Source: Prauserella isguenensis
GTDB lineage: Bacteria > Actinomycetota > Actinomycetes > Mycobacteriales > Pseudonocardiaceae
Length of the DNA stretch: 64,000 nucleotides
Direction of reading: 5' to 3'
Assembly (NCBI RefSeq): GCF_014191605.1
Contig: NZ_JACHWU010000003.1
Span: 124,001-188,000 of the forward strand
This document shows positions 17,458 to 28,128 of this stretch, piece after piece (position 1 is the stretch's first letter; each line of letters begins with the position of its first letter). A program made the position numbers and the translations under genes. The notes beneath the pieces are model-generated. The model was not told the origin of the DNA and did no database searches. It saw nothing but the letters and a program-made list of their open reading frames with translations.

Positions 17458-18243
17458 TCACGCACGGGGGCGGCGGACTCCCTCGGCCAGCTCCTTCGTC
17501 AGCGCGGCCACCGCGTCGGTGCCCTCACTCGCCTTCGTCACGAGTGCGGACCCGACGATGACACCGTCCGCGAACGCCGACACCTCGGCGGCCTGATCGC
17601 CGGATCGCACTCCGAGTCCGACGCCGACCGGCAGGTCCGTGTGCACCCGGGTGCGCTGCACGAGGCCCTGCGCCGCGCTGCCGACCGTCTCGCGGGCACC
17701 GGTCACGCCCATCACGGCCGTGGCGTAGACGAACCCACTCGCGGCCGCTGTGGTCAGCGCGATGCGCTCGTCCGACGACGACGGCGCCACGAGGAAGATG
17801 CGGTCCAGCCCGTGGGCGTCCGACGCGGTGATCCACTCGGATCCCTCGTCGGGCGTGAGGTCCGGCGTGATGAGCCCGAGGCCACCCGCGGCCGCGAGGT
17901 CACGGGCGAACGCGTCGACGCCGTAGTGGAACACCGGGTTCCAGTACGTCATCACGACCGCGCGGCCGCCACGGTTCGCGACCGACTCGACGACGTCGAA
18001 CAGGTCCTTGAGGCGGAAACCGTTCCGCAGCGCCGTGTCGGCGGCCGCCTGGATGGTCGGCCCGTCCATGACGGGGTCCGAGTACGGAAACCCGACCTCG
18101 ACCAGATCCGCGCCCGCGTCGACCGTCGCGGCGAACAACTCCTTGGACTCGGCAACCGTGGGGTACCCCGCGGGCAGATAGCCGATCAGCGCGCCGCGGC
18201 CTTCGCCACGGGTCTGCGCGAACAGCTCGTCGATGCGGCTCAC
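17458..18243 (-). CDS. trpA: Tryptophan synthase alpha subunit
   Basis: 261-aa TIM-barrel lyase that splits indole-3-glycerol phosphate to indole and glyceraldehyde 3-phosphate and channels indole to TrpB. The catalytic Glu is in [16 protein letters not shown] with the following Asp. The phosphate-binding glycines are in [14 protein letters not shown] and VIVGSALV. It overlaps trpB by 4 bp (18240-18243), which suits equimolar synthesis of the alpha-beta complex. Confidence 0.97.
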   Translation of the reverse strand: MSRIDELFAQTRGEGRGALIGYLPAGYPTVAESKELFAATVDAGADLVEVGFPYSDPVMDGPTIQAAADTALRNGFRLKDLFDVVESVANRGGRAVVMTYWNPVFHYGVDAFARDLAAAGGLGLITPDLTPDEGSEWITASDAHGLDRIFLVAPSSSDERIALTTAAASGFVYATAVMGVTGARETVGSAAQGLVQRTRVHTDLPVGVGLGVRSGDQAAEVSAFADGVIVGSALVTKASEGTDAVAALTKELAEGVRRPRA

Positions 18244-19460
18244 ACGCCCTCCACGAGGTTGAAGTACCGGGCGGCGGTGTCGACGTCCTTGTCACCGCGG
18301 CCGGACAGGCTGACCAGGATCACGCCGTCCGGGCCGAGTTCGCGGCCGAGCTGCAGTGCTCCGGCCAGCGCGTGCGCGGACTCCACCGCGGGGATGATGC
18401 CTTCGGTCTTCGACAGCAGCTGGAACGCGTCCATCGCCTCGTCGTCGGTCACGGCGCGGTACTCGGCGCGGCCCATGTCCTTCAGGTGCGAGTGCTCCGG
18501 GCCGACGCCCGGGTAGTCCAGGCCCGCCGAGATCGAGTACGCCTCGATGGTCTGCCCGTCCTCGTCCTGCAGTAGGTAGGACAGAGCGCCGTGCAGCGTG
18601 CCCGGCGTGCCCTGGGTGAGGGTCGCCCCGTGCTCGCCCGAGTCGAGCCCCTTGCCACCGGGCTCGAGACCGACCAGCCGGACGTCGGTGTCGTCGAGGA
18701 ACCCGTGGAAGATGCCGATCGCGTTCGATCCGCCGCCGACGCACGCGGCGACGGCGTCCGGGAGACGGCCCACCTGCGCGAGCATCTGCTCGCGGGCCTC
18801 CTCGCCGATGATCTTGTGGAAGTTGCGCACCATCACCGGGAACGGGTGCGCCCCGGCGGCGGTGCCGAGCAGGTAGTGCGTGGTGTCGACGTTGGTGACC
18901 CAGTCGCGAAGCGCCTCGTTGATGGCGTCCTTGAGTGTGCGCGACCCGGTCCCCACGGGAATCACCTCGGCACCGAGCAGGCGCATCCGCGCGACGTTGA
19001 GCGCCTGCCGTTCGGTGTCGACCTCGCCCATGTACACGACGCAGTCGAGGTCGAGCAGTGCGCACGCGGTGGCGGTGGCGACGCCGTGCTGCCCCGCACC
19101 CGTCTCGGCGATGACGCGCGTCTTGCCCATCCGCTTGGTGAGCAGCGCCTGACCGAGGACGTTGTTGATCTTGTGGGAACCGGTGTGGTTGAGGTCCTCC
19201 CGCTTGAGGAAGATCCGCGCACCGCCGGCGTGTTCGGCGAACCGCGGCGCCTCGGTGAGCAGCGACGGCCTGCCCGCGTATCCGGACAGCAGCCGCTGGA
19301 ACTCCGCGGTGAACTCGGGGTCCTGCTGGGCCTTGTCGTACTCGGAGGCCAGTTCGTCCAGCGCGCCCATCAACGCTTCCGGCAGGAAGCGGCCGCCGTA
19401 GTCACCGAAGTGACCGCGGGCGTCCGGATCGTGGCGCGACTGCGGGGTCGTGTCGGTCAT
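18240..19460 (-). CDS. trpB: Tryptophan synthase beta subunit
   Basis: PLP enzyme joining indole and serine to tryptophan. The PLP lysine is K97 in TGSHKINN (numbered from the ATG at 19460); the phosphate loop is [22 protein letters not shown] is the typical start. About 406 aa, normal length. A GTG at 19469 is an alternative start that overlaps the trpC stop by 4 bp, and neither start has a clear ribosome binding site, so the N-terminus could be three residues longer. The downstream overlap with trpA is 4 bp. Confidence 0.97.
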   Translation of the reverse strand: MTDTTPQSRHDPDARGHFGDYGGRFLPEALMGALDELASEYDKAQQDPEFTAEFQRLLSGYAGRPSLLTEAPRFAEHAGGARIFLKREDLNHTGSHKINNVLGQALLTKRMGKTRVIAETGAGQHGVATATACALLDLDCVVYMGEVDTERQALNVARMRLLGAEVIPVGTGSRTLKDAINEALRDWVTNVDTTHYLLGTAAGAHPFPVMVRNFHKIIGEEAREQMLAQVGRLPDAVAACVGGGSNAIGIFHGFLDDTDVRLVGLEPGGKGLDSGEHGATLTQGTPGTLHGALSYLLQDEDGQTIEAYSISAGLDYPGVGPEHSHLKDMGRAEYRAVTDDEAMDAFQLLSKTEGIIPAVESAHALAGALQLGRELGPDGVILVSLSGRGDKDVDTAARYFNLVEGV

Positions 19461-19465
19461 GCGGA

Positions 19466-20275
19466 TCACCGGCTCGGACGCGGACAGGCCGGGTGCGACC
19501 CGGCGGTGACGAGCTGCACGAGCGCGGCCTTCGGGTCGTCGGTGCCGACGAGCCCCTCGCCGACGAGCACGGCATCGGCTCCGTGGCCCGCGTACGCCAT
19601 CAGGTCACCGGGACCCCTGACGCCGGACTCGGCGATCTTGAACGTGCCCATCGGCAGGCCCGGTGCGAGCCGGCCGAACACGTCCCGGTCGACCTCCAGG
19701 GTGTGCAGGTCGCGGGCGTTGATGCCGATGACGGACGCGCCCGCCTCCAACGCGCGGTCGCACTCCTCGGCGTTGTGCACCTCGACCAGCGCGGTCATCC
19801 CCAGGGACTCGACACGGTCGAGCAACGCGGCGAGCGCGTTCTGCTCGAGCGCGGCCACGATGAGCAGCACCATGTCGGCGCCGTGCAGCCGGGCCTCGTG
19901 CACCTGGTACGGGCTGACGATGAAGTCCTTGCGCAGGATCGGCACGTCCACGGCGGCACGGACGGCGTCGAGATCGGCCAGCGATCCGCCGAACCGGCGC
20001 TCCTCCGTGAGCACACTGATCACGCGTGCTCCCGCATCCTCGTAGTCCTTGGCCAGCACGGCCGGGTCGTGGATCGCGGCGAGATCGCCCTTCGACGGGC
20101 TCTTCCGCTTGACCTCGGCGATCACACCGATGCCCGATTCCTGCAACGAGCCCATGACGTCCCGTGGCGCGGGAGCCTCCGCGGCACGCTTCTTCAACTC
20201 GTCGAACGGCAGCGCCGACTCACGCTCGGCCAGGTCGGCCCGCACGCCCGCAACGATGTCCTCGAGAACGCTCAC
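19466..20275 (-). CDS. trpC: Indole-3-glycerol phosphate synthase
   Basis: 269-aa TIM barrel converting CdRP to indole-3-glycerol phosphate. Family motifs are [14 protein letters not shown] (catalytic Lys and Glu region), [17 protein letters not shown] and [14 protein letters not shown], then GINARDL and [11 protein letters not shown]. It is monofunctional: there is no TrpF domain as in enteric TrpCF fusions, and no separate trpF lies nearby. A 144-bp gap separates it from trpM. Confidence 0.97.
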   Translation of the reverse strand: MSVLEDIVAGVRADLAERESALPFDELKKRAAEAPAPRDVMGSLQESGIGVIAEVKRKSPSKGDLAAIHDPAVLAKDYEDAGARVISVLTEERRFGGSLADLDAVRAAVDVPILRKDFIVSPYQVHEARLHGADMVLLIVAALEQNALAALLDRVESLGMTALVEVHNAEECDRALEAGASVIGINARDLHTLEVDRDVFGRLAPGLPMGTFKIAESGVRGPGDLMAYAGHGADAVLVGEGLVGTDDPKAALVQLVTAGSHPACPRPSR

Positions 20276-20419
20276 CGGTCGACCTCACCGGGTGTCGGGG
20301 CCGTTGATTCACTCGCAAGGTGGCTCACAAAAACCTTCCCCTTCCCGCTCAACCGATGCTAACCCGCGGGCTCGTCCAGACCGGGCGCGGGTCGACGACA
20401 GCCTCGCCCACCACGGGTT

Positions 20420-21106
20420 TCACTCCGGGCGGCCGTCACGCGGCCGGTCGCTCCCCGTCGAATCGGTCGGGTCGGCGCCCTCCGACAGCGCGTCCCACAG
20501 CTCGGCGTCCGGGTCACGCGGCGCGCGGCGATCGCCGGGAGCGGAGTACTTCGCGCCCATCCGTGCCATGCGGTGCCCGCGCCAGGCCAGCACCACGCCG
20601 GCCAGCGCGACGAGCACTCCGCCCGCGACGGCGGCCGCGGGGCCCAGAAATGTCCACGACGGCTCGCCCGCGGCGCCCTCGTATCCGGGGGCCCAGCCGG
20701 ACCAGGCGATCTCCCGAGTGTCCCCGGCGACGGCCAGATACACCGTCCAGCCGCCCACGACGGCCAGCAGCACACCCAGCAGCCGCCGCGCCACGCCGCG
20801 GAGCGCGAGCGCCGCCGCGACGGCCGCCAGCGCCAGCAGCGCGATCGGCACGGGCCACTGGACCAGCTCGCCGCCGGTGAAGTCGTCGGCCAGCCTGCCG
20901 TCGACCGTCCGCCCCTGCGGCACCTCGATCCACACCAGACCAGACGCGCCCCAGAGCGCACCCGCGCCGAGCAGCAGCGCGACCACGACCGCCCACAGCG
21001 CGCGTTTGTCCCCTCCCGCGGGCGGGCCGCCGGACGCCCCTTCCGCGGCCGCGGGAGCGGCGCGCCCGTCGCCGGACTCGCGCGGATCGGCGTCGCGGTC
21101 AGACAC
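20420..21106 (-). CDS. Trp-operon-associated membrane protein (TrpM-like, TIGR02234 type)
   Basis: 228-aa membrane protein between trpE and trpC, the place of Rv1610-type proteins in actinobacteria. It has a disordered N-terminus (~1-30), four hydrophobic helices (about 35-55, 85-105, 108-128 and 155-178) and a charged tail. The loop after the first helix ([10 protein letters not shown]) is typical of the family. The function is unknown; conserved linkage to trp genes suggests a role in tryptophan supply. Its start overlaps the trpE end by 8 bp. Confidence 0.85.
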   Translation of the reverse strand: MSDRDADPRESGDGRAAPAAAEGASGGPPAGGDKRALWAVVVALLLGAGALWGASGLVWIEVPQGRTVDGRLADDFTGGELVQWPVPIALLALAAVAAALALRGVARRLLGVLLAVVGGWTVYLAVAGDTREIAWSGWAPGYEGAAGEPSWTFLGPAAAVAGGVLVALAGVVLAWRGHRMARMGAKYSAPGDRRAPRDPDAELWDALSEGADPTDSTGSDRPRDGRPE

Positions 21107-22745
21107 CGTCGCCGCCCGTCACGTCCACGGGTGCCTGCGTCTCTCCGGGTGCCTGCGTCTCTCCGGGTGACGGCGTCTCCCCGGGTGACGGCGTCTCAGC
21201 GGGTGCCGGGGCGCCCGCGGGTCGCAGCGTGCCCGCCGCCGCGACGGCCGACAGCACGGTGCGGGCCTTGTTCAGGGCTTCGTTGTCCTCGTAGTCGGGT
21301 TCGGAGTCGGCGACGACCCCGCCGCCCGCCTGGACGTAGGCCACGCCGTCGCGTACCAGCGCCGTGCGGATCGCGATCGCGGTGTCGGCGTCACCGGCGA
21401 AGTCGAGGTACCCCACCACGCCGCCGTACAGCCCGCGCCGCGTCGGTTCGAGCCGCTCGATGAGCTCCATCGCCCGCACCTTCGGCGCGCCGGACAACGT
21501 GCCCGCCGGGAAGCACGCGGCCACCGCGTCGATCGCCGCGGCGTCGTCGGCGAGCTCACCGGTCACGGTCGAGACGATGTGCATGACGTGGCTGTAGCGC
21601 TCGATCGCGAAGAAGTCGACGACCTGCACCGAGCCCGGCTTGCACACCTTGCCGAGGTCGTTACGGCCGAGATCGACCAGCATCAGGTGCTCGGCGCGCT
21701 CCTTCTCGTCGGCGAGCAGCCCCTTGGCCAGCTGCGCGTCCTCCTCCGCATCGGCACCGCGCCAGCGGGTGCCCGCGATCGGATGCGTCGTGGCCTTGCC
21801 GTCCCGCACAGTGACGAGCGACTCCGGACTCGACCCGACGATGTCGAACCCGTCGAGCCGCAACAGGTACATGTACGGGCTCGGGTTGGACGTGCGCAGG
21901 ACGCGGTAGATGTCGAGCGCGTCGGCACCGGTGCGCAGCTCGAACCGCTGCGACGGCACGATCTGGAACGCCTCGCCCGCGTGGATGGCCTCCTTCGCCG
22001 CCTCGACGGCCGCATGGAAGTCGTCCTTGGTGCGCGCCCGGTCGAACTCGGGAAGCGGGCGGTCGAACACCGCGTTCGTGGCGGGCGCGGGCGCGGCGAG
22101 CCGGGCCGTCATGGCGTCGAGCCTGCGGACCGCGTCCTCGTAGGCCGCGTCCACCCGTTCCGGACTGTCGTCCCAGTTCACCGCGTTGGCGATGAGCGTG
22201 ACCGTGCCCTCGTGGTGGTCGAACGCCGCCAGGTCGGTCGCGAGCAGCATCGTGAGCTCGGGGATGTCGAGGTCCTTCTCGGCGATCTCCGGCAACCGTT
22301 CGAGCCAGCGCACCGCGTCGTAACCGATGTAGCCGACCATGCCGCCCGTCAACGGCGGCATGCCGGGCAACGGCTCGGTGTGCAGCGTTTCGAGCGTCTC
22401 ACGCAGCACGGCCAGCGGATCGCCGCCGGAGGGCAGGCCCGCGACCGGGGTCCCCGTCCACACCGCCTCGCCGCCGCGCACGGTCAGCGCGGACGGGCTG
22501 TGCACGCCGATGAACGACCATCGCGACCACGACTCGCCGTTCTCCGCCGATTCGAGCAGGAACGTGCCGGGACGGTCCTCGGCGAGTTTGCGGTACAGGG
22601 CGACGGGCGTGTCGGCGTCCGCGAGCACGCGGCGGACGACCGGGATCACGCGCCGGTCCTCCGCGAGTGCGCGGAACTCCGCGGCCGACGGCGTGACGGC
22701 GCCCAGGCCGACACGAGCGGCCTCGACGGAATGGGCTGTGACCAT
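21099..22745 (-). CDS. trpE: Anthranilate synthase component I
   Basis: 548-aa chorismate-using enzyme, first step of tryptophan synthesis. It shows the family active-site series [28 protein letters not shown] and [16 protein letters not shown], and the N-terminal feedback region with [19 protein letters not shown] (the LLES segment is the known tryptophan-binding site). The start is ATG at 22745. The C-terminal ~25 residues are an added Pro/Gly/Glu/Thr repeat from a tandem DNA repeat (21131-21202). No glutamine-amidotransferase partner (trpG) is nearby. The divergent TetR gene starts 74 bp away; no leader peptide with Trp codons was seen. Confidence 0.97.
   Translation of the reverse strand: MVTAHSVEAARVGLGAVTPSAAEFRALAEDRRVIPVVRRVLADADTPVALYRKLAEDRPGTFLLESAENGESWSRWSFIGVHSPSALTVRGGEAVWTGTPVAGLPSGGDPLAVLRETLETLHTEPLPGMPPLTGGMVGYIGYDAVRWLERLPEIAEKDLDIPELTMLLATDLAAFDHHEGTVTLIANAVNWDDSPERVDAAYEDAVRRLDAMTARLAAPAPATNAVFDRPLPEFDRARTKDDFHAAVEAAKEAIHAGEAFQIVPSQRFELRTGADALDIYRVLRTSNPSPYMYLLRLDGFDIVGSSPESLVTVRDGKATTHPIAGTRWRGADAEEDAQLAKGLLADEKERAEHLMLVDLGRNDLGKVCKPGSVQVVDFFAIERYSHVMHIVSTVTGELADDAAAIDAVAACFPAGTLSGAPKVRAMELIERLEPTRRGLYGGVVGYLDFAGDADTAIAIRTALVRDGVAYVQAGGGVVADSEPDYEDNEALNKARTVLSAVAAAGTLRPAGAPAPAETPSPGETPSPGETQAPGETQAPVDVTGGDGV
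21131..21202. repeat. Four 18-bp tandem repeats in the 3' end of trpE
   Basis: Four in-frame 18-bp units (21131-21148, 21149-21166, 21167-21184, 21185-21202). The first two are identical; the others vary at a few bases. They encode hexapeptide repeats of the kind PGETPS / PGETQA at the C-terminus of TrpE, outside the catalytic domain. Confidence 0.85.
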
Positions 22746-22819
22746 GGCTTCATTGTGCCGTCGGCGCGCGGCAGCCCCGGCGGTGGGATCGGCGCGGGCC
22801 GATCGGCGATGATGACGGG

Positions 22820-23449
22820 GTGACCAGTACCCCCCATCGCACCGCCGACGACGGATCACGGCGCCGCGGCCGCAGGCCCGCCGGTGAGGACACCCGCACC
22901 GCACTGCTGGAGGCCGCACGTGCCGAGTTCGCCGACGGCGGCTACACCGGCGCCACCGTCCGCGCGATCGCCACGCGCGCCGGCGTCGACGCGGCGATGG
23001 TCAACCACTGGTTCGGCAGCAAGGACCAGCTGTTCGCCGAGGCGGTCCTGCAGCTGCCGTTCGATCTCTCCGACGTGGTCGCCACGGTCACCTCGTACGG
23101 CCGCGACCGGCTCGGCGAGGGCATCGTCCGCACGTTCGTCGGACTCTGGGACGGCGCGGGCGGCGACCGCTTCACCGCAGTGATACGCAGCGTCACCAGC
23201 AGTTCCGACGCCCTGGACACGCTGCGCGGCGTCCTGGTCGCCAAGGTGATCGGACCGGTCGTGGCGACGGCGGCGGCCGACCGTCCCGAGCTGCGCGCGT
23301 CGCTGTGCGCGAGTCAGGTGGTCGGCCTCGGCATGGCGCGCTACGTCGCCCGTTTCGAACCGCTCAGTTCGGCGGACCCGGACACCGTCGTCGCCGCGGT
23401 CGCCCCGACGCTCCAGCGTTACCTCACCGGCGACCTCGAACACCCCTGA
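22820..23449 (+). CDS. TetR-family transcriptional regulator
   Basis: 209-aa TetR-type regulator. The DNA-binding domain includes [20 protein letters not shown], then [11 protein letters not shown], preceded by a basic N-terminus ([13 protein letters not shown]). The C-terminal part resembles a TetR ligand-binding domain of the type found in many actinobacterial drug and lipid regulators. The GTG at 22820 is the only start before an upstream stop. It diverges from trpE (74 bp) and converges with hisI. Target and ligand are unknown; control of trpE is possible only by position. Confidence 0.88.
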   Translation: MTSTPHRTADDGSRRRGRRPAGEDTRTALLEAARAEFADGGYTGATVRAIATRAGVDAAMVNHWFGSKDQLFAEAVLQLPFDLSDVVATVTSYGRDRLGEGIVRTFVGLWDGAGGDRFTAVIRSVTSSSDALDTLRGVLVAKVIGPVVATAAADRPELRASLCASQVVGLGMARYVARFEPLSSADPDTVVAAVAPTLQRYLTGDLEHP

Positions 23450-23466
23450 CCCGCGGCCGCGCGGGT
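23449..23466. terminator. Short hairpin between convergent tetR and hisI
   Basis: The arms ACCCGCG (23449-23455) and CGCGGGT (23460-23466) flank a 4-nt loop between the two stop codons. It is short and lacks a U tract, so it is only a weak candidate for a shared terminator. Confidence 0.35.
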
Positions 23467-23479
23467 AGCGTGTGCGACG

Positions 23480-23866
23480 TCAGCTCGCCTGCACGTCCTC
23501 GTCGGCCAGGAGGAGATCGGCGTCGAAGCACGTCCGCGCGCCGGTGTGACAGGCCGGGCCGGTCTGGTCGACGCGCACGAGAAGGGTGTCGGCGTCGCAG
23601 TCCAGCCGGACCTCCCGTACGTGCTGCACGTTGCCGGAGGTCTCGCCCTTCACCCACAGCTGCTGCCTGCTGCGCGAGAAGTAGGTCGCGCGCCGCGTCG
23701 CGAGCGTGCGCGCCAGCGCCTCGTCGTCCATCCACGCCACCATGAGCACGTCGGACGTCGTGTGGTCGACGACCACGGCGCAGACGAGCCCGTCGGCGCC
23801 CCGCTTCAGCCTGGCGGCGACGGCCGGGTCGAGGCTCGTCTGCCCCTCGCGTTCGTCCCGGCTCAT
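23480..23866 (-). CDS. hisI: Phosphoribosyl-AMP cyclohydrolase
   Basis: 128-aa histidine-pathway enzyme hydrolysing phosphoribosyl-AMP. It has the family pattern [36 protein letters not shown] and the Zn/Mg-binding [18 protein letters not shown], then ACHTG. It is the short monofunctional form, without HisE fused. It overlaps hisF by 4 bp (23863-23866). Confidence 0.97.
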   Translation of the reverse strand: MSRDEREGQTSLDPAVAARLKRGADGLVCAVVVDHTTSDVLMVAWMDDEALARTLATRRATYFSRSRQQLWVKGETSGNVQHVREVRLDCDADTLLVRVDQTGPACHTGARTCFDADLLLADEDVQAS

Positions 23867-24636
23867 CGGACCTCCACGTTCCCGGCCTTGAGCGCCTGTT
23901 TGACGTCACCGATCGTGAACTCCCCGAAATGGAAGACGCTCGCCGCCAGTACCGCGTCCGCGCCCGCCTCGACCGCGGGCAGGAAGTGGTCGACCGAACC
24001 CGCGCCGCCGCTGGCGATCACGGGCACGCGCACCGCCTCGCGCACGAGCCCCAGAAGTTCGAGGTCGAATCCGGCCTTCGTGCCGTCGGCGTCCATCGAG
24101 TTCAGCAGGATCTCACCGACACCGAGACTCTCGCCACGTGCGGCCCACTCCACCGCGTCGGTTCCGGTGCCCCGCCTGCCGCCGTGAGTGGTCACCTCGA
24201 AGCCCGAGGGGGTCGGTTCCCCGCCTTCGGGAACCCGGCGGGCGTCGACGGACAGCACGACGCACTGCGCGCCGAACCGTTCGGACGCCTCTCGCAGCAG
24301 TTCCGGCCGGGCGATGGCCGCGGTGTTGATGCTGACCTTGTCGGCACCCGCGCGCAGCAGCCGGTCGACGTCGTCGGTGCTGCGCACGCCGCCGCCGACG
24401 GTGAGGGGGATGAACACCTGCTCGGCGGTGCGCCGCACCACGTCGTACGTCGTTTCCCGGTCGCCCGAGGATGCGGTCACGTCGAGGAACGTCAACTCGT
24501 CGGCGCCCGCGGCATCGTAGGCGCGCGCCAGCTCCACCGGGTCGCCGGCATCACGCAGGTCGACGAAGTTGACGCCTTTGACGACACGTCCCGCGTCGAC
24601 GTCGAGACACGGGATAACCCTCACCGCAACGGACAT
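23863..24636 (-). CDS. hisF: Imidazole glycerol phosphate synthase subunit HisF
   Basis: 257-aa TIM-barrel cyclase subunit that works with the glutaminase HisH to form imidazole glycerol phosphate and AICAR. The catalytic Asp residues are in [16 protein letters not shown] and the second half-barrel [16 protein letters not shown]. Phosphate sites are [10 protein letters not shown] and [10 protein letters not shown]. The partner hisH lies at 28 kb in the same direction but is separated by a plus-strand gene and priA, so hisF-hisI must have its own promoter in the gap before the GT-C gene. Confidence 0.97.
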   Translation of the reverse strand: MSVAVRVIPCLDVDAGRVVKGVNFVDLRDAGDPVELARAYDAAGADELTFLDVTASSGDRETTYDVVRRTAEQVFIPLTVGGGVRSTDDVDRLLRAGADKVSINTAAIARPELLREASERFGAQCVVLSVDARRVPEGGEPTPSGFEVTTHGGRRGTGTDAVEWAARGESLGVGEILLNSMDADGTKAGFDLELLGLVREAVRVPVIASGGAGSVDHFLPAVEAGADAVLAASVFHFGEFTIGDVKQALKAGNVEVR

Positions 24637-24648
24637 GCCACAAGCCTA

Positions 24649-24727
24649 AGGAGGCCGCGCGAAGCGCGTCCGCTTGGGCGGCGGTGGGAGACGGGCGGGC
24701 CTCAGGAGGCCGCGCGAAGCGCGTCCG
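24649..24727. repeat. Pair of 24-bp direct repeats, each a hairpin
   Basis: A 24-bp sequence starting AGGAGGCCGCG occurs at 24649-24672 and again at 24704-24727 (55-bp period), with similarity running a few bases either side (GGGCGG follows both). Each copy contains CGCGC-GAA-GCGCG, a perfect small hairpin. They lie between hisF and the GT-C gene. Copies may occur elsewhere in the genome. Confidence 0.8.
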
Positions 24728-24894
24728 ATCGGGCGGTTTGCACGCCCGGGCGGACATCGTCGTGCGTGGACGGGGAAACCCGTGCCGGCAGGCGGGATCC
24801 GCACTGTCCGAAAGGATGTCGACACGCGTGGCGTCGTCGGGCCGGGGCAGGCGGACCTACGTACGATCACGTGATTGTGACGGCAGACGGAGCA

Positions 24895-26676
24895 ATGGTC
24901 GCGACCCATTCGGCGGAGGACACCGCGCGCAGGCAGGAGACGCCGGTCTCGTCGGAGACCGCTGCGCGGGACCGGTGGCGCTCCCGGGCCGCGGCCGCCG
25001 CGTCGGTGGCCGCGGGCACGGCGATGATCGGCGCGCACGGCGCCTACTACGGCAACTGGATCGTCGACGACGCCGCGATCACGTTCTCCTACGCGCGCAG
25101 TTTCGCGGAAGGGCTCGGACCGGTCGTGCAGCCCGGAGCGGAGCCGGTCGAAGGGTTCTCCAACGTCACGTGGACGTTGCTGCTGGCACTGGCCCGCCTC
25201 GTGGGACTGTTCGACCACGGCACGATCTTCGGCGTTCCGGATTACGTGCTGTTGCCGAAGGTGCTGGCACTGGTGCTGTGCGGGGGAATCCTGGCGGCGT
25301 GCCACGCCGCGTTCGCCCGCGTGCTCGTGCGGCCGTGGCCCGGCACGCTGGCCGTCGGCGGGCTCCTGGCGATGACACCGTCGTTCGTGATCTGGGTGGT
25401 GTCCGGGCTGGAGAACGCACTGTACGGGCTGCTGATCACGACGCTCGCGGTGCTGGTGTTCCGGGCGGTGCTCGACGACGCGGTGCTGCGGTGGCGGCTG
25501 GCGGTCGCCACGGGGCTGCTCGCGGCGCTGGCCGCGCTCACCCGGCCCGAGGGGCTGATCTACGGCGCTGTCTATCCGCTGGTCGTGCTGGGCATGCTGC
25601 GCCGCTCGTCGGGCGCGCCGGTGGCGGCCAGCCTGCGCCATGCGGCGTTGTCGGTGGTGGCGTTCGTCGGGGGCACCGGTGCGTACTTCCTGTGGCGCCG
25701 GTTCACGTTCGGCGAGTGGCTGTCGGCGCCGTCGATCGCGAAGTCGCAGGGCCTGCCGTATCCGACGGACCTGTCGAAGGCCGGCCAGCTCGTGAGCTAC
25801 GCGGGAGCGCCCGCGATCCTGCTCTGCTGCGTGTTCGTCGGAATGCTGTTCGCGCGGCCGCCGTGGTGGCGGCGCGGGCTGCTCGCGCTGCTGGTGCCGC
25901 TGGGCCTGGCGCTCGTCGCGTTCACGGTGCTCGAGGACGACTGGATGGGCCACCTGCGGTTCGCCACCCCGATCTGGATCCTCGGTGCGCTCACGGCCGT
26001 GCTCGCCACGGCGGAGGTCGTGCGGCGGACGCGGGGGCGGGCGCGCGCCGTCACGGTCGTCGGCCTGGTCGTGGCGCTGTTCGCGAGCGGGTCGTCGTTC
26101 GCGGTGGCGGCTTACGACTTTCGGCGCGCGCCCACACTGTCGGCGTGTCACGTGGCCGACCGCTACGGCCGCGCATTCAACGGCTACGCCGACGTGCTGG
26201 GGCTGGACCGCGCCTCGCTGCTGCTGCCCGACCTCGGCGGCACGTCCATGACCAGCAGGCTCCGCCTCGTCGACATGGCCGGGCTGACCGACATCCGCAT
26301 GGCGCACCTGATCCGTGACAACGACCGCGCAGGTGCGAAACGCTACGTCTTCGACGAGGTCCGGCCCACGTTCATCCACACCCGCTTGCCGTGGACGCGC
26401 GGTGACGACCTCACCGAGGATCCCCGGTTCACCCGCGACTACGTGCGCATCTTCGCCGAACCCGGGTTTCCGTGGCCGGACGGCGACTGGGTCCGCCGCG
26501 ACGTCGTGCCCGACGAGGCGACGCTGGAGCGATTGCGGGCGTACGCCGGGGCGACGGCGGGGCGGGTCGCCGACGCCTCGGTGGCTCCGACGGCCAGGTG
26601 CGGAGACACCCTGGGCGTCGGCTCGACCCTGCGACCCGTGCCGCCCGGAGACGCCGGTGGTCGCCCTGCGGAATAG
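24895..26676 (+). CDS. GT-C family membrane glycosyltransferase, AftB-like
   Basis: 593-aa polytopic protein. After a ~35-residue cytoplasmic start come a first helix and a periplasmic loop with acidic WIVDDAAITFSYARS (Asp-Asp), then PGAEPVEGFSNVTW, the pattern of GT-C enzymes such as mycobacterial AftB arabinofuranosyltransferase. About nine more helices follow, to residue ~410, then a ~180-aa soluble C-terminal domain outside the membrane. It probably transfers a sugar from a polyprenyl-phosphate donor to a wall glycan. Exact substrate is not shown. Start is uncertain: GTG codons at 24871 and 24877 are also in frame. It sits on the opposite strand inside the his genes. Confidence 0.75.
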   Translation: MVATHSAEDTARRQETPVSSETAARDRWRSRAAAAASVAAGTAMIGAHGAYYGNWIVDDAAITFSYARSFAEGLGPVVQPGAEPVEGFSNVTWTLLLALARLVGLFDHGTIFGVPDYVLLPKVLALVLCGGILAACHAAFARVLVRPWPGTLAVGGLLAMTPSFVIWVVSGLENALYGLLITTLAVLVFRAVLDDAVLRWRLAVATGLLAALAALTRPEGLIYGAVYPLVVLGMLRRSSGAPVAASLRHAALSVVAFVGGTGAYFLWRRFTFGEWLSAPSIAKSQGLPYPTDLSKAGQLVSYAGAPAILLCCVFVGMLFARPPWWRRGLLALLVPLGLALVAFTVLEDDWMGHLRFATPIWILGALTAVLATAEVVRRTRGRARAVTVVGLVVALFASGSSFAVAAYDFRRAPTLSACHVADRYGRAFNGYADVLGLDRASLLLPDLGGTSMTSRLRLVDMAGLTDIRMAHLIRDNDRAGAKRYVFDEVRPTFIHTRLPWTRGDDLTEDPRFTRDYVRIFAEPGFPWPDGDWVRRDVVPDEATLERLRAYAGATAGRVADASVAPTARCGDTLGVGSTLRPVPPGDAGGRPAE

Positions 26677-26694
26677 CCTCCCCGACGCTGCCCG

Positions 26695-27432
26695 TCAGAC
26701 CGCGGCGACGGCCTCGAGCGCTTCCTTCAGGGTGAACGCCTGCGCATACAGCGCCTTGCCGACGATCGCACCCTCGACGCCGTCGCACTCGAGCGCGGCC
26801 AGCGACCGCAGGTCGTCCACACTGGACACACCACCGGAGGCGATGATGGCGGCGTCGGTGCGGGCCGCTACCTCGCGCAGCAGGCCCACGTTCGGCCCCT
26901 GCAACGTGCCGTCCTTGCTGACGTCGGTGACGACGTAGCGCTGGGCGCCGTCCCTGTCGAGGCGCTCCATGACCTGCCAGAGGTCACCGCCGTCCTCCGT
27001 CCAGCCGCGGGCGGCGAGCCGGTAGCCGTCCTCGCCGATCCGCACGTCCAGACCGATCGCGACCCGGTCGCCGTACTCCGACACGACCTTCGCGCACCAG
27101 TCCGGCGATTCCAGCGCCGCGGTGCCGAGGTTCACGCGCCGCGCGCCCGTGTCGAGCGCGGCCTTCAGCGACGCGTCGTCGCGGATGCCGCCGGACAGCT
27201 CCACCTGCACGTCGAGCTCGGCCACGACGTGGGCCAGCAGTTCGCGGTTCGAGCCCTTGCCGAACGCGGCGTCGAGGTCGACCAGATGCACCCACTCGGC
27301 ACCGCCGCGCTGCCAGGCCAGCGCGGCGTCGAGCGGGGAGCCGTAGGAGGTCTCGGTACCGGCCTCGCCCTGCACCAGGCGCACGGCCTGGCCGTCGGCC
27401 ACGTCAACGGCGGGAAGGAGTGTCAGCGTCAC
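26695..27432 (-). CDS. priA: Bifunctional phosphoribosyl isomerase A (HisA/TrpF)
   Basis: 245-aa TIM barrel. It isomerises ProFAR in histidine synthesis; the actinobacterial form also isomerises phosphoribosyl anthranilate for tryptophan. Catalytic Asp residues are in [15 protein letters not shown] and [15 protein letters not shown]; phosphate sites are ELSGGIRDD and [11 protein letters not shown]. The dual role is inferred from the lineage and from the lack of trpF beside trpE, trpC, trpB and trpA. hisH is 57 bp upstream in the same direction; the GT-C gene converges from the other side with only 18 bp between. Confidence 0.94.
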   Translation of the reverse strand: MTLTLLPAVDVADGQAVRLVQGEAGTETSYGSPLDAALAWQRGGAEWVHLVDLDAAFGKGSNRELLAHVVAELDVQVELSGGIRDDASLKAALDTGARRVNLGTAALESPDWCAKVVSEYGDRVAIGLDVRIGEDGYRLAARGWTEDGGDLWQVMERLDRDGAQRYVVTDVSKDGTLQGPNVGLLREVAARTDAAIIASGGVSSVDDLRSLAALECDGVEGAIVGKALYAQAFTLKEALEAVAAV

Positions 27433-27489
27433 GTCGCCAACTCTAAGACCCGGCTGCGCCGATCGGCCTACAGGGGCATGCCCCTGTGA

Positions 27490-28119
27490 TCAGAGCGTGC
27501 CGAGCCAGTTGCGCAGCAGCTGTGCGCCCGCGTCGCCGGACTTCTCGGGGTGGAACTGGGTGGCGCTCAGTGCGCCGTTCTCGGCGGCGGCGACGAAGTC
27601 CTCGCCGTGGCGTGCCCAGGTCACCTGCGGCGCGGTGCCGCCGAGCTCGGACTGCAACGTCCACTCGCGCACCGCGTAGGAGTGCACGAAGTAGAACCGC
27701 TCGTCGGGGTCGATGCCGTCGAACAGCCGGGAGCCCTCGGGCGCGCGAACCGTGTTCCAGCCCATGTGGGGGAGGATGTCGGCGTGCAGCCGTTCGACCG
27801 TGCCCGGCCACTCCCCCGTGCCGTCGGTCTCGACGCCGTGCTCGACGCCGCGGTCGAACAGGATCTGCATTCCGACGCAGATGCCCAGCACCGGCCTGCC
27901 GCCCGCGAGGCGCTTGCCGACGATGCGGTCCCCCTGCACCGACCGCAACCCCTCTGCGCAGGCGGCGAAGGCGCCGACTCCGGGCACGACCAGGCCGTCG
28001 GCCTCCAGCGCGGCATGCGGATCGGCGGTCACCTCGACGTCGGCGCCCGCGCGCTCGACGGCGCGTTCGGCACTGCGGAGGTTGCCTGATCCGTAGTCGA
28101 GAATCACAACTGAGGGCAC
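27490..28119 (-). CDS. hisH: Imidazole glycerol phosphate synthase subunit HisH
   Basis: 209-aa class I glutamine amidotransferase supplying ammonia to HisF. The triad is visible: nucleophile Cys in [13 protein letters not shown], and His/Glu in [12 protein letters not shown]. The start [16 protein letters not shown] is typical of the family. An MFS gene ends 9 bp upstream, so they are probably cotranscribed. Confidence 0.97.
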   Translation of the reverse strand: MPSVVILDYGSGNLRSAERAVERAGADVEVTADPHAALEADGLVVPGVGAFAACAEGLRSVQGDRIVGKRLAGGRPVLGICVGMQILFDRGVEHGVETDGTGEWPGTVERLHADILPHMGWNTVRAPEGSRLFDGIDPDERFYFVHSYAVREWTLQSELGGTAPQVTWARHGEDFVAAAENGALSATQFHPEKSGDAGAQLLRNWLGTL

Positions 28120-28128
28120 GGTTCCAGG

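Noticed and set aside
22746-22819. Trp attenuator or leader peptide before trpE
   Set aside because: Only 74 bp separate trpE from tetR and no Trp-rich leader or terminator/antiterminator pair is visible.
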